Shown here one piece after another: positions 26,058 through 34,666 of a stretch of DNA of 64,000 bases. Each line of letters begins with the position of its first letter. Within the stretch, counting starts at the first letter, position 1. The translations under genes were made by a program, and so were the position numbers. The stretch spans positions 135,855-199,854 of the forward strand of contig CAWIZE010000011.1 in the NCBI GenBank assembly GCA_963840545.1. Direction: 5' to 3'. The notes beneath the pieces are model-generated. The model ran no database searches. It worked only from the letters and a program-made list of their open reading frames with translations, and was not told where the DNA came from. This DNA comes from JAKAWQ01 sp963840545 (GTDB taxonomy: Bacteria > Pseudomonadota > Alphaproteobacteria > Acetobacterales > Acetobacteraceae).

Positions 26058-27386
26058 TCAGCCGACGAAGTGGAGGGTGGTGAAGCGGCGACGGAATTCG
26101 GTGATTTCGGGCGCGATTTCGCCGGCCGCTTCGGGGTTTTCGAGCGCGCGCGCGATGTAGCCAGCGAGCTCGGGCATGTCCGCCGGCCCCATGCCCCAGC
26201 GCACGATCTCCGGCGTGCCGAGGCGGAGGCCGTTGATGTCGCCGGCGACGGGGGTGATCGGCAGGCCGATTCCGGAGGTAAGAATGTTGGCCCGGCGGAG
26301 GATTTTGGCCGCCGCCTGACCGCCGCCCCAGCGCGCCGCTTGAAGGGCGAACTGGTGCGAGCGGGTCATGCCGCGCACGGTGACGAAGAGCGGAAGGTTG
26401 TGGGCGGCGAGAGCGGCGGCGAGGGCGTGCGCGGTCTCCGCCATGGCGGCGGCGTAAGCCGGGCCGTTTCGTTTCCAGTCGAGCAGCGCGAGTGCGAGCG
26501 AGGCGGATTTCGCGACGTCGAAATTGGCGGTGAGGCCGGGATAGGCGATCGCGTCGATGCGCCGGGCGAGCGCGGGCTCGTTGGTGAGGATCAGGCCAGA
26601 GGGCGGCCCGCCCAAGGATTTGTAGGTGCTCATCGTCATGACGTGCGCGCCCTCCTCGAGGGGCGGCGGCCAGGCGCGGCCGGCGATCATTCCGGAGAGA
26701 TGGGCGGCGTCGAAGAGGACGAAGGCGCCGATTTCGTCGGCGATGGCGCGGATTTCCCGCACCGGATGGGGGAAGAGATTGAGGCTGCCGCCGATGGTGA
26801 TGAGCTTCGGCTTCGTGCGCAGCGCCGCGGCGCGCAGGGCCGCGATATCGACCGTGTAGCGGGTGGAATCGACGGGCGCCGCGATGGTGGCGAGGCCGTA
26901 ACAGCCGGCGGCGCCGGCGTGGTGGTGCGTCACGTGGCCGCCGATCTCGGGCGGCGGGGCGATAATCGTGTCGCCCGGCTTCGCGGTCGCCATGAAGACG
27001 ATGAGGTTGGCGATGGCACCCGAGGGCACGCGGATCTCGGCAAAACGGGCGCCAAAGGTTTCGGCAGCAAGCTCGGCGGCGATCGCTTCGATTTTCTCGA
27101 TCGCCTCGAGGCCCATCTCGTATTTGTCGCCGGGATAGCCGAGCGAGGCGCGGGTGCCGAGCCCCTGGGCGAGCGCCGCCTCGGCTTCAGGGTTCATCAC
27201 GTTGGTCGCGGGGTTGAGATTGACGCAGCAGCGCTCGTGGATGGCGCGGCTCTCGGCGATCAGCGCCGTGATCTCGGCGGCGATCTCGTTCGCGTCCGCG
27301 GCGGCGACGCGCGCCGCGATGGTGCGGACGAGGCGGTCGGAGGCGGGGGGGATCCAGTCACGCGTGCCGAGCATGGCCTCAGGCAT
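26058..27386 (-). CDS. serine hydroxymethyltransferase-like PLP enzyme, divergent
   Basis: The 442-aa protein has SHMT landmarks: CCVNLNPATNVMNPEAEAAL, LGYPGDKYEMG, VPSGAIANLIVFMA, HHAGAAGCYGL and LFDAAHLSGMIAG. The PLP-lysine motif is MSTYKSLGGPPSG rather than the standard TTTHKTLRGPRGG, so the conserved His before the Lys is Tyr and the Arg is missing. Such divergent homologues include alpha-methylserine hydroxymethyltransferases and other C-C bond lyases. It is probably not the housekeeping GlyA. It follows ndk by 15 bp in the same direction. Confidence 0.82.
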   Translation of the reverse strand: MPEAMLGTRDWIPPASDRLVRTIAARVAAADANEIAAEITALIAESRAIHERCCVNLNPATNVMNPEAEAALAQGLGTRASLGYPGDKYEMGLEAIEKIEAIAAELAAETFGARFAEIRVPSGAIANLIVFMATAKPGDTIIAPPPEIGGHVTHHHAGAAGCYGLATIAAPVDSTRYTVDIAALRAAALRTKPKLITIGGSLNLFPHPVREIRAIADEIGAFVLFDAAHLSGMIAGRAWPPPLEEGAHVMTMSTYKSLGGPPSGLILTNEPALARRIDAIAYPGLTANFDVAKSASLALALLDWKRNGPAYAAAMAETAHALAAALAAHNLPLFVTVRGMTRSHQFALQAARWGGGQAAAKILRRANILTSGIGLPITPVAGDINGLRLGTPEIVRWGMGPADMPELAGYIARALENPEAAGEIAPEITEFRRRFTTLHFVG

Positions 27387-27401
27387 GGCAGCGCCCGCGG
27401 A

Positions 27402-27824
27402 TCAGCCGGTGATTTCGGCCGGGGTGAAGAAGAAGGAAATTTCGGCGGCGGCGGTCTCGGGGGAATCCGAGCCGTGGATGGAGTTCGCCTCGATGCTCTC
27501 GCCGAAGCGCGCGCGGATGGTCCCTGGCGCGGCCTTGGCGGGGTCGGTCGCGCCCATCACGGCGCGGTTGTGCGCGACCGCGTCCTCGCCCTCGAGCACC
27601 TGCACCACGACGGGGCCCGAGCTCATGAAGGTGACGAGGTCGGCGAAGAAAGGCCGCTCCCTGTGCACGGCGTAGAATTCCTCGGCCTGCTTGCGGGTGA
27701 GGCGCACGCGCTTCTGGGCGACGATGCTGAGGCCCGCCTCCTCGAGCGCGGCGTTGATCGCGCCGGTGAGGTTGCGGCGCGTGGCGTCGGGCTTGATGAT
27801 CGAGAAGGTGCGGCTCGCCGGCAT
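27402..27824 (-). CDS. ndk: nucleoside diphosphate kinase
   Basis: The 140-aa protein starts MPASRTFSIIKPDATRRN and has the NDPK core: RERPFFADLVTFMSSGPVVV, VMGATDPAKAAPGTIRARFG and the active-site His of SIHGSDSPETA. It exchanges phosphates between nucleoside di- and triphosphates. The ATG at 27824 gives the standard N-terminus, although the frame is open upstream. The neighbouring SHMT-like gene follows within 15 bp. Confidence 0.97.
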   Translation of the reverse strand: MPASRTFSIIKPDATRRNLTGAINAALEEAGLSIVAQKRVRLTRKQAEEFYAVHRERPFFADLVTFMSSGPVVVQVLEGEDAVAHNRAVMGATDPAKAAPGTIRARFGESIEANSIHGSDSPETAAAEISFFFTPAEITG

Positions 27825-27959
27825 GTGAGGGTCCGTGGTGGTGGGCTGTGGCGGGGATTGCCTCGGATCGCAAGGATCGGCGCGCGCCTTTAGACGGGTT
27901 CCCCCCAGGGGCACCCCGGGGCAACCCCCAGGAGACAGAGGTCGGGGCGGGCGTCTCGG

Positions 27960-29021
27960 TCACATGAGAAACACGCCCTTGCCGGTGGTCTGCGTGTCGA
28001 ACAGACGGTAGGCCTCCGCCGCCTGGTCGAGCGACCAGCGATCGGTGAAGAGATCGTCAACCGCTATCCCCCGCTCGGCGACGAAGCGCGCGCATTCGGC
28101 CTGTCCCACCGTGGAAAACGTCCAGGAGCCGACGATCGTGAGCTGCTTGCGGAGGATTTCGGGACTGACCTCGATCGTCACCGACCCGCCCTCGCCGACG
28201 AAGCAGGTCGTGCCCCATTTGCGCGCGGCGCGAACGGCGCCGCTGCGGCCCTCCGCGGTGCCCGAGCCGTCGAGCGTGATGTCGGCGCCGCGCCCGCCCG
28301 TGAGATCGCGCACGGCGGCGGCCGGGGCATTGGCGCCGGGATCGACCAGCGCGTCGGCGCCGAATTCGCGGGCCCGCGCGAGGCGCTCGGCCGAAGGGTC
28401 GAGGGCGATGACCCGGGCGCCCATGGCGTGGGCGAGCTGGGTCGCGGAGAGCCCGACCGGTCCTTGGCCGAAGATCGCGATGGTGTCGTTGCCGGAGAGG
28501 CCGACGCGGCGGAGCGCGCCATAGGCCGTGCCGGTGCCGCAGGAAATCGCGGCGCCGGTGGCGAAGGAGAGCGCGTCGGGGAGCGGAACCAGGGTGCTTG
28601 CCGGCACCTTCATGTAACCCGCATGCGCGCCGTTCCCGGTGACGCCGTAGACGGTCGAGCCGGCGTCGCACATCTGGGTCCAGCCGGTGCGGCAATACGG
28701 GCAGACGCCGCAGCCGCTGTAATGGTGGACCATGACGCGCTTGCCGAGATGGGCCTGGCGCTCATCGACGCCGGGGCCGATGGCGGCCACCAGGCCGCAG
28801 GGCTCGTGGCCGGCGATCACGGGCTCGCCGCTGGCTTGATCCCAGGGGGCCAGCCCGAGGGCGGCGCTCGACCCGCCCTTGGGCGTACGATAGGTTTTGA
28901 GGTCGCTGCCACACATGCCGGAGGCCTTGATCTCGATCACCACTTCGCCCGGACCGGGCGTAGGATCGGGGAAATCGCGGAGCTCGAGCTCGCGCCCGCC
29001 GGTGAAGACCACGCCGCGCAT
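27960..29021 (-). CDS. zinc-type alcohol dehydrogenase (MDR family)
   Basis: The 353-aa protein has GHEPCGLVAAIGPGVD (catalytic zinc site), the cysteine cluster SGCGVCPYCRTGWTQMC (structural zinc), the Rossmann glycines in IAIFGQGPVGLSATQLAHA and SGMCGSDLKTYR. It oxidises a secondary alcohol or polyol with NAD(P). The ATG at 29021 is chosen because the family begins MRGVVFTGGRELEL. It follows holC by about 40 bp in the same direction. The specific substrate is not evident. Confidence 0.93.
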   Translation of the reverse strand: MRGVVFTGGRELELRDFPDPTPGPGEVVIEIKASGMCGSDLKTYRTPKGGSSAALGLAPWDQASGEPVIAGHEPCGLVAAIGPGVDERQAHLGKRVMVHHYSGCGVCPYCRTGWTQMCDAGSTVYGVTGNGAHAGYMKVPASTLVPLPDALSFATGAAISCGTGTAYGALRRVGLSGNDTIAIFGQGPVGLSATQLAHAMGARVIALDPSAERLARAREFGADALVDPGANAPAAAVRDLTGGRGADITLDGSGTAEGRSGAVRAARKWGTTCFVGEGGSVTIEVSPEILRKQLTIVGSWTFSTVGQAECARFVAERGIAVDDLFTDRWSLDQAAEAYRLFDTQTTGKGVFLM

Positions 29022-29058
29022 TGTTTCCCCCCAACAGTAACGCCGCGAGACTGCCCGA

Positions 29059-29517
29059 TCAGCTCTTCCGCTCCCACCCCCGGGGGCCCTGCTGCCAGTA
29101 GGCGAGCATATGGCCGGCGGCCATGGCGGCGGCCCAGCGCTCGCGGGCGGCGTTGACGGCCGTCTCGGCGGCGCCGTCGAAGAGGTCGAACACGCGGGCA
29201 AAGCGCACGAGGTCGGGGTACGGGGCGCCGTCGATCACGAAGAGAAAACGGGCGCCGTTGGGCGGATCGGCGCCTTCGGGCAGGGCGGTGGCGAGCCAGA
29301 TCGGCTGCAGATCGGCTTCGTTCGTGCGCTCGCTGCCGTGCGGCAGCCAGACGGGATCCGCGGAGAGCCAGAGCCCGGTGTCGAGCGCCTCGACCCGCTC
29401 GGGGTTGGCGCAGAGGACGAGCGCCCGCTCGCCGGCGGCGAGGGTGCGGCCGAGCAGCTTCGGCAGTGCCTGGTCGGGGCCGGTGCGGCTCAAATGGTAG
29501 AAGCCGATATCGCTCAC
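29059..29517 (-). CDS. holC: DNA polymerase III subunit chi
   Basis: The 152-aa protein has the HolC pattern: VSDIGFYHLSRTGPDQALPK, LVLCANPERVEALDTGLW, PVWLPHG, FLFVIDGAPYP and RVFDLFDG near the C-terminus. The start is GTG (29517). It links the clamp loader to single-strand-binding protein in replication. It lies between bioY and an alcohol dehydrogenase gene in a same-strand run. Confidence 0.9.
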   Translation of the reverse strand: MSDIGFYHLSRTGPDQALPKLLGRTLAAGERALVLCANPERVEALDTGLWLSADPVWLPHGSERTNEADLQPIWLATALPEGADPPNGARFLFVIDGAPYPDLVRFARVFDLFDGAAETAVNAARERWAAAMAAGHMLAYWQQGPRGWERKS

Positions 29518-29527
29518 CCCTTTGGGC

Positions 29528-30091
29528 TCACCCCCGGCGGAAACCGAGCCGCCGGGCGGCGGCGACCAGGCAGGTGGCGAGCGCGGCCTTGGTGAGGTCG
29601 GCAGGGATGAACGGCACGAGGCCGAGCTGGACGCTTCGCTGCCAGCCGACCAGGTGGGCGAGCCATGCAACGCCGCAGAGATAGATCACGGCGACGCCAC
29701 CGAGCATCGCCGCAAAGAGGAGCAGCGGGCGGGCACGGAGGCCGCGATCGGCGGCATAGCCGACGAGGAGGGCGGCGAGGACGAAGCCCACGAGGTAGCC
29801 TGCGGTCGGCCCCAGAAAATAGGCGGGCCCGGCCGCGGCGCCGGCGAACACCGGCAGGCCCGCGGCACCCTCGGCGAGCCAGAGCAAGGCGGCGCCGCCG
29901 GCGAGGCGGGCGCCGAACAGGCCGGCGAGGCCGATCGCCGCGAGCGTCTCGAGCGTCATCGGGACCGGCCAGAACGGGACCTCGGTCTTGGCAGAGAGAA
30001 CGAAGACGGCGCTGGCAAGGACGATGCCGGCGGGCAGCGCCCAGGGACGGGGCGGGGCGAGCGGACGAACGGTGGCAGGCGGCGTCGGCAT
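29528..30091 (-). CDS. bioY: biotin transporter BioY (S component)
   Basis: The 187-aa membrane protein matches BioY: VPFWPVPMTLETLAAIGLAG (the hallmark PVPxT segment), GLPVFAGAAAGPAYFLGPTA (Gx2GGP-type motif), GYLVGFVLAALLVG and PFIPADLTKAALAT (PxxxGDxLK-like C-terminal part). It imports biotin, alone or with an ECF energising module; no such module is nearby. A GTG start nine bases upstream is an alternative. It nearly overlaps the hbd stop. Confidence 0.93.
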   Translation of the reverse strand: MPTPPATVRPLAPPRPWALPAGIVLASAVFVLSAKTEVPFWPVPMTLETLAAIGLAGLFGARLAGGAALLWLAEGAAGLPVFAGAAAGPAYFLGPTAGYLVGFVLAALLVGYAADRGLRARPLLLFAAMLGGVAVIYLCGVAWLAHLVGWQRSVQLGLVPFIPADLTKAALATCLVAAARRLGFRRG

Positions 30092-30096
30092 GTCTC

Positions 30097-31026
30097 TCAC
30101 CTCGTCGGGCGAGGTGGGGTCTGCGAATAGTCGTAAAAGCCGCGGCCGGTCTTGCGGCCGAGCCAGCCGGCCTCGACATATTTCACGAGCAGCGGGCAGG
30201 GGCGGTACTTGGTATCCGCGAGACCCTCGTGGAGCACCTGCATCACAGAGAGGCAGGTATCGAGCCCGACCAGGTCGGCCAGCTCGAGCGGACCCATCGG
30301 GTGGTTGGCGCCGAGCCGCATCGCGGTGTCGATCGCGGCAACCGAGCCCACGCCCTCATAGACCGCGTAGACCGCCTCGTTGATCATCGGCACCAGGATG
30401 CGGTTGACGATAAACGCGGGATAATCCTCGGCCACCGCCGTCGTCTTGCCGAGCCGCACGGCGAGCGCCTGGATCGCCTGGAAGGTCGGCTCGTCGGTCG
30501 CGATGCCGCGGATCAGCTCGACAAGCTTCATCACCGGCACCGGGTTCATGAAGTGCATGCCGATGAATTTTTCCGGCCGATCGGTCGCGGCGGCGAGGCG
30601 GGTGATCGAGATCGAGGAGGTGTTGGAGGCGATCACGCAGCCCGGCTTGAGGTGCGGCGTGAGGCTTTTCAGGATGGCGCGCTTGATCTCTTCCTTCTCG
30701 GTCGCCGCCTCGATGACGAGGTCGCACGCCTCGAAGGCGGCGTAATCGGTCGCGGTCTGGATGCGGGCGAATGCGGCATCCTTCTCCTCGGCGGTGATGA
30801 TCTTGCGCGCGACCTGGCGGTCGAGATTGCGCGCGATCGTCGCCATCGCCTTTTCCAGCGCGGCGGCGTTGACGTCGAGCAGCGTCACGGCAAGGCCGGC
30901 CAGCGCCGCGACATGGGCGATCCCGTTGCCCATCTGGCCGGCGCCGATCACCCCCATGGAGGTAATGGCCGGCATCTCGAGCCCGATATCGGCTATGGAG
31001 GCGGTGGGCTCGCGTTCGAGGTTCAT
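30097..31026 (-). CDS. hbd: 3-hydroxybutyryl-CoA dehydrogenase
   Basis: The 309-aa protein has the NAD-binding GVIGAGQMGNGIAHVAALAG, the EAATEKEEIKRAI segment, ASNTSSISITRLA and the catalytic GMHFMNPVPVMKLVE. It interconverts 3-hydroxybutyryl-CoA and acetoacetyl-CoA. The ATG at 31026 overlaps the etfA stop (ATGA, 31023-31026); an internal ATG (30975, MPAITSM) is a possible shorter start. With etfAB upstream it forms a fatty-acid/PHB redox unit. Confidence 0.94.
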   Translation of the reverse strand: MNLEREPTASIADIGLEMPAITSMGVIGAGQMGNGIAHVAALAGLAVTLLDVNAAALEKAMATIARNLDRQVARKIITAEEKDAAFARIQTATDYAAFEACDLVIEAATEKEEIKRAILKSLTPHLKPGCVIASNTSSISITRLAAATDRPEKFIGMHFMNPVPVMKLVELIRGIATDEPTFQAIQALAVRLGKTTAVAEDYPAFIVNRILVPMINEAVYAVYEGVGSVAAIDTAMRLGANHPMGPLELADLVGLDTCLSVMQVLHEGLADTKYRPCPLLVKYVEAGWLGRKTGRGFYDYSQTPPRPTR

Positions 31027-31958
31027 GGTCTCTTCTCCAGCTCGCGGGCGAGTTCGGGCAAGGCGGCGAAGAGATCGGCGACCAAGCCGTAATCGGCCAC
31101 CTGGAAGATCGGCGCTTCCCCATCCTTGTTGATGGCGACGATCACCTTGCTGTCCTTCATGCCGGCGAGGTGCTGGATGGCGCCGGAAATGCCGACGGCG
31201 ATGTAGAGGTCGGGCGCCACCACCTTGCCGGTCTGGCCGACCTGGAAATCGTTCGGCACGAAGCCGGCATCGACGGCGGCGCGCGAGGCACCGATGGCCG
31301 CGCCCAGCCGATCGGCGATCGGCTCGAGGAGCTTGAAATTGTCCCCGCTCTGCATCCCCCGCCCGCCCGAGATCACGACCCGCGCGGCGGTCAGCTCCGG
31401 GCGCTCGTTCTTCGAGAGCTCGGCCGAGACGAAGCGCGACGCCGCACCCGCGGCGGGCACGGAAACCCTCTCGATCGGCGCCGCGCCGCCCTCCGCCGCC
31501 ACCGGATCGAAGCTCGCCGCGCGCACCGTGAGCACCTTCTTCGCATCCGCCGAGCGTACGGTGGCGAGCGCGTTGCCGGCATAGATCGGGCGGATGAAGG
31601 TATCCGCATCGACCACGCCCGCAATATCGCTGATCGGCTGCACGTCGAGCAGTGCCGCGGCCCGCGGCATCACGTTCTTCCCCGCCGCGGTCGAGGCGGC
31701 GAGGAGGTGGGTGTAGGAGGGCGCGAGCGCGACCAGCAGCGCCGCCAGCGGCTCCGCCAGCCCATGGGCGAGCGACGCGTCCTCCGCGACCAGCACTTTC
31801 GCGACCCCCGGCAGCTTCGCCGCTGCCGCGGCCGCCATCGCCGTCTCGCCGGCCACCAGCGCGTGCACCTCGCCGAGCGCCGCCGCCGCCGCAACCGCGC
31901 TCCGCGAGGGCTGCTTGATCGCGCCGCCCTCGTGCTCGAGGAGAACCAGGACCGTCAT
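31023..31958 (-). CDS. etfA: electron transfer flavoprotein alpha subunit
   Basis: The 311-aa protein matches EtfA/FixB: MTVLVLLEHEGGAIKQPSRS, then the FAD-binding C-terminal part with VISGGRGMQSGDNFKLLEP, GASRAAVDAGFVPNDFQVGQ and SGAIQHLAGMKDSKVIVA. It carries electrons from acyl-CoA dehydrogenases to the quinone pool via ETF-QO. It overlaps both etfB (31958) and hbd. The frame is intact. Confidence 0.96.
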   Translation of the reverse strand: MTVLVLLEHEGGAIKQPSRSAVAAAAALGEVHALVAGETAMAAAAAAKLPGVAKVLVAEDASLAHGLAEPLAALLVALAPSYTHLLAASTAAGKNVMPRAAALLDVQPISDIAGVVDADTFIRPIYAGNALATVRSADAKKVLTVRAASFDPVAAEGGAAPIERVSVPAAGAASRFVSAELSKNERPELTAARVVISGGRGMQSGDNFKLLEPIADRLGAAIGASRAAVDAGFVPNDFQVGQTGKVVAPDLYIAVGISGAIQHLAGMKDSKVIVAINKDGEAPIFQVADYGLVADLFAALPELARELEKRP

Positions 31959-32706
31959 CAGATCACCTTCGCCTCGGTTCTGAGCTTCTGCACCAGCTCC
32001 GCGACCGAGCCCACCCTCACCCCCGCCTGGCGGCGCGGCGGCTCGGCCACCCGCACGAGGGTGAGGCGCGGCGCCGGATCGACGCCGAGATCGCCGGGCG
32101 TCAGCGTCTCGATCGGCTTGCGCCGCGCCTTCATGATGTTGGGCAGGCTCGCATAGCGCGGCTCGTTCAGGCGGAGATCGGTGGTCACCACCGCCGGCAG
32201 CGTCAGCGCCACCGTCTCGAGGCCGCCATCGACCTCGCGCGTCACGCTCGCCGTCTCGCCCGCGATCACCAGCCGCGAGGCGAAGGTGCCCTGGGGCCAG
32301 TCGAGCAGCGCGGCGAGCATCTGGCCGGTCGCGTTCATGTCGTCGTCGATCGCCTGCTTGCCGAGGATGATCAGGCCGGGGACTCGCGCATGGCGATCGC
32401 CTTGAGCAGCTTGGCCACGGCCAGCGGCTCCAGCGCGGCGTCGGTCTCGACCAGGATGGCGCGATCGGCGCCCATCGCCAGCGCGGTGCGCAGCGTCTCC
32501 GCCGCCGCCGCCGGGCCGAGCGAGACCGCCACGATCTCGCCGGCGAGGCCCTTCTCCTTGAGCCGGATCGCCTCCTCGACGGCGATCTCGTCGAAGGGGT
32601 TCATCGACATCTTCACCCCGGCCGTCTCGACCCCCGAGCCGTCCGCCTTCACCCTCACCTTGACGTTGTAATCGACCACCCGTTTGACCGGGACGAGGAT
32701 TTTCAT
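31958..32706 (-). pseudogene. etfB: electron transfer flavoprotein beta subunit, frameshifted
   Basis: The 5' frame reads MKILVPVKRVVDYNVKVRVK, then MSMNPFDEIAVEEAIRLKEK and SLGPAAAAETLRTALAMGAD, and stops after AIAMRESPA. The second frame resumes GLIILGKQAIDDDMNATGQM and continues to the normal EtfB end (LRTEAKVI). At the join the coding strand reads GAGTCCCCGGCCTG; one more C would give ESPGLIILG (near 32378-32383). EtfB is the partner of the intact EtfA and is normally needed for fatty-acid oxidation. A sequencing error is therefore as likely as true loss. Confidence 0.88.
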
Positions 32707-32876
32707 CGTCATGCCATGCCATATCCGGAAATTGCCTGCCCGGGGAGGCGCCTCTATTCGCACCTGCAACAGAAAGGCGCGGGACCTTAGAGACCCTGCC
32801 CGCGCCCTGTCAAACCCGCCACCCGGCGCCCGCTCCTGTTTGACCGGAGGCGGCCGCATTGTAGAAAAAGCTGGCC

Positions 32877-33827
32877 ATGCCGCGCGGTGACCTGTTCCCC
32901 GAAATCGGACCTTTCGAAACCGGTTACCTGCCGCTCGCCGGCGGCCACGTGATGTATTGGGAGCAGGTCGGCAATCCGCGCGGCCAGTCCGCGCTCTTCC
33001 TCCATGGCGGCCCCGGCGCCGGGGCGGGCGCCGTTCATCGGCGCTTCTTCGATCCTGGCTATTGGCGCACCGTGATCTTCGACCAGCGCGGCGCCGGGCG
33101 CTCGCGGCCGCTCGGCAGCCTGGCGCAGAACACGACGCCCGACCTTGTCGAGGACATCGAAAGGCTGCGCCGGCATCTCGGCATCGAACGGTGGCTGCTG
33201 TTCGGAGGCTCGTGGGGCTCGACGCTCGCACTCGCCTACGCGCAGGCCCACCCGGAACGGGTCAGCGGCTGCGTGCTGCGCGGCGTGTTCCTCGGCCGCC
33301 CGCAGGAGGTGGCGTGGTTCCTGCACGGGCTCGCCCACATCTTCCCCGACGCCCACGCCAATTTCGCCGGCTTCCTGCCGGAGGCCGAGCGCGGCAGCCT
33401 GCTCGACGCCTACCTCGTCCGCCTCACCGATCCCGACCCGGCCGTCCACCTGCCGGCGGCACGGGCCTGGTCGATCTACGAGGGCTCATGCAGCACCCTC
33501 CTGCCGAGCCCCGAAACGGTCGCCTCCTTCTCGCAGGACCGCACCGCCCTGGGCCTGGCGCGGATCGAGGCGCATTACTTCGCGCACGGGCTCTTCCTCC
33601 CGCCCGAAGGCCTGCTCGGCGGAATGGCGCGGATCGCACGGATCCCGGCGGAAATCGTGCAGGGCCGCTACGACATGGTCTGCCCGGCGCGCACCGCCTT
33701 CGACCTCGCGGCGGCCTGGCCAACGGCACGCCTCACGATCATCCCGGACGCCGGGCACTCGGCCCTCGAACCCGGGATCCGCCGCGCCCTCGTCGCCGCG
33801 GTCGAGCGGCTGCGCACCGCAAGGTAG
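32877..33827 (+). CDS. pip: proline iminopeptidase
   Basis: The 316-aa alpha/beta hydrolase has the prolyl aminopeptidase set: MPRGDLFPEIGPFETGYLPL, FLHGGPGAGAG (oxyanion loop), FDQRGAGRSRP, the nucleophile GGSWGSTLALAYAQ and GRYDMVCPARTAFDL near the acid, with the catalytic His in DAGHSALEPG. It removes N-terminal proline from peptides. It diverges from etfB. Confidence 0.94.
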   Translation: MPRGDLFPEIGPFETGYLPLAGGHVMYWEQVGNPRGQSALFLHGGPGAGAGAVHRRFFDPGYWRTVIFDQRGAGRSRPLGSLAQNTTPDLVEDIERLRRHLGIERWLLFGGSWGSTLALAYAQAHPERVSGCVLRGVFLGRPQEVAWFLHGLAHIFPDAHANFAGFLPEAERGSLLDAYLVRLTDPDPAVHLPAARAWSIYEGSCSTLLPSPETVASFSQDRTALGLARIEAHYFAHGLFLPPEGLLGGMARIARIPAEIVQGRYDMVCPARTAFDLAAAWPTARLTIIPDAGHSALEPGIRRALVAAVERLRTAR

Positions 33828-33832
33828 CGGCA

Positions 33833-33848
33833 AGGGGCTCTGTCCCCT
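33833..33848. terminator. AGGGG-CTCTGT-CCCCT hairpin after pip
   Basis: A perfect 5-bp GC stem begins six bases after the pip stop and lies between convergent pip and lgt. It belongs to the dispersed hairpin family. Confidence 0.5.
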
Positions 33849-33859
33849 GGCCTTGGCCT

Positions 33860-34666
33860 TCAGCGTGCCGGGTGATGGCGGCTGCGGGTGATCAGCCAGG
33901 CGCCGATCGGGATGAGCGGCAGGGAGAGCAGCTGGCCCATCGTCACGCCGAAGAAGAGGTAGCCGAGGAACCAATCGGGCTGGCGGAAGCATTCGCCGGT
34001 GATGCGTGCGATCGCGTAGCCGAGGAGGAAGCTGCCGGTGAGGAAGCCGGCGCGGCGGCGGAGCGTTTCCCGTCGCGAGAGGCGGTACATGACAATGAAG
34101 AGGACGACCCCCTCGAGGAGGGCTTCGTAGAGTTCGCTCGGATAGCGTGGGATCGGTCCGGCGCGCGGATAGATGACCGCCAGCGGCCACCAGCGCGGCG
34201 CCGCGCGGCCCCAGAGCTCGCCGTTGATGAAATTGGCGATGCGACCGAGGAAAAGCCCGATCGGCGCGGTCACCGCGACGCGGTCGGCGAAGCCGAGGAT
34301 GGCGATCCCGTTGCGGCGGCAGAACCAGGCGGTGGCCGCCGCGACGCCGATAAGGCCGCCATGGAAGCTCATCCCGCCGTCCCAGACGGCGGCCATCATC
34401 AGCGGGTGCGTGAAATAAAAGCCCGGCTGGTAGAAGAGCACGTAGCCGAGCCGACCGCCGAGGACCACGCCGAGCGTGGCCCAACTCAGGAAATCGTCCA
34501 CCTGCAGCGCGGTCGCGACGGCAGGGGCTTCGCGCACCAGGCGCAGCAGGAGCCGCCAGGCGAGCAGGAGGGCTGCGATATAGGCGAGCGCGTACCAGCG
34601 GATCGCGAAGGGGCCGAGATGGACCGCGACCGGATTGAAGTTCGGGAAGACCAGAGCGGACATCAT
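33860..34666 (-). CDS. lgt: prolipoprotein diacylglyceryl transferase
   Basis: The 268-aa membrane enzyme shows GGMSFHGGLIGVAAATAWFC (conserved HGG loop), FLGRIANFINGELWGRA (Lgt signature) and EALLEGVVLFIVMYRL. It transfers diacylglycerol to the lipobox Cys of prelipoproteins in the inner membrane. The start ATG overlaps the hldD stop (ATGA, 34663-34666). Confidence 0.96.
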   Translation of the reverse strand: MMSALVFPNFNPVAVHLGPFAIRWYALAYIAALLLAWRLLLRLVREAPAVATALQVDDFLSWATLGVVLGGRLGYVLFYQPGFYFTHPLMMAAVWDGGMSFHGGLIGVAAATAWFCRRNGIAILGFADRVAVTAPIGLFLGRIANFINGELWGRAAPRWWPLAVIYPRAGPIPRYPSELYEALLEGVVLFIVMYRLSRRETLRRRAGFLTGSFLLGYAIARITGECFRQPDWFLGYLFFGVTMGQLLSLPLIPIGAWLITRSRHHPAR

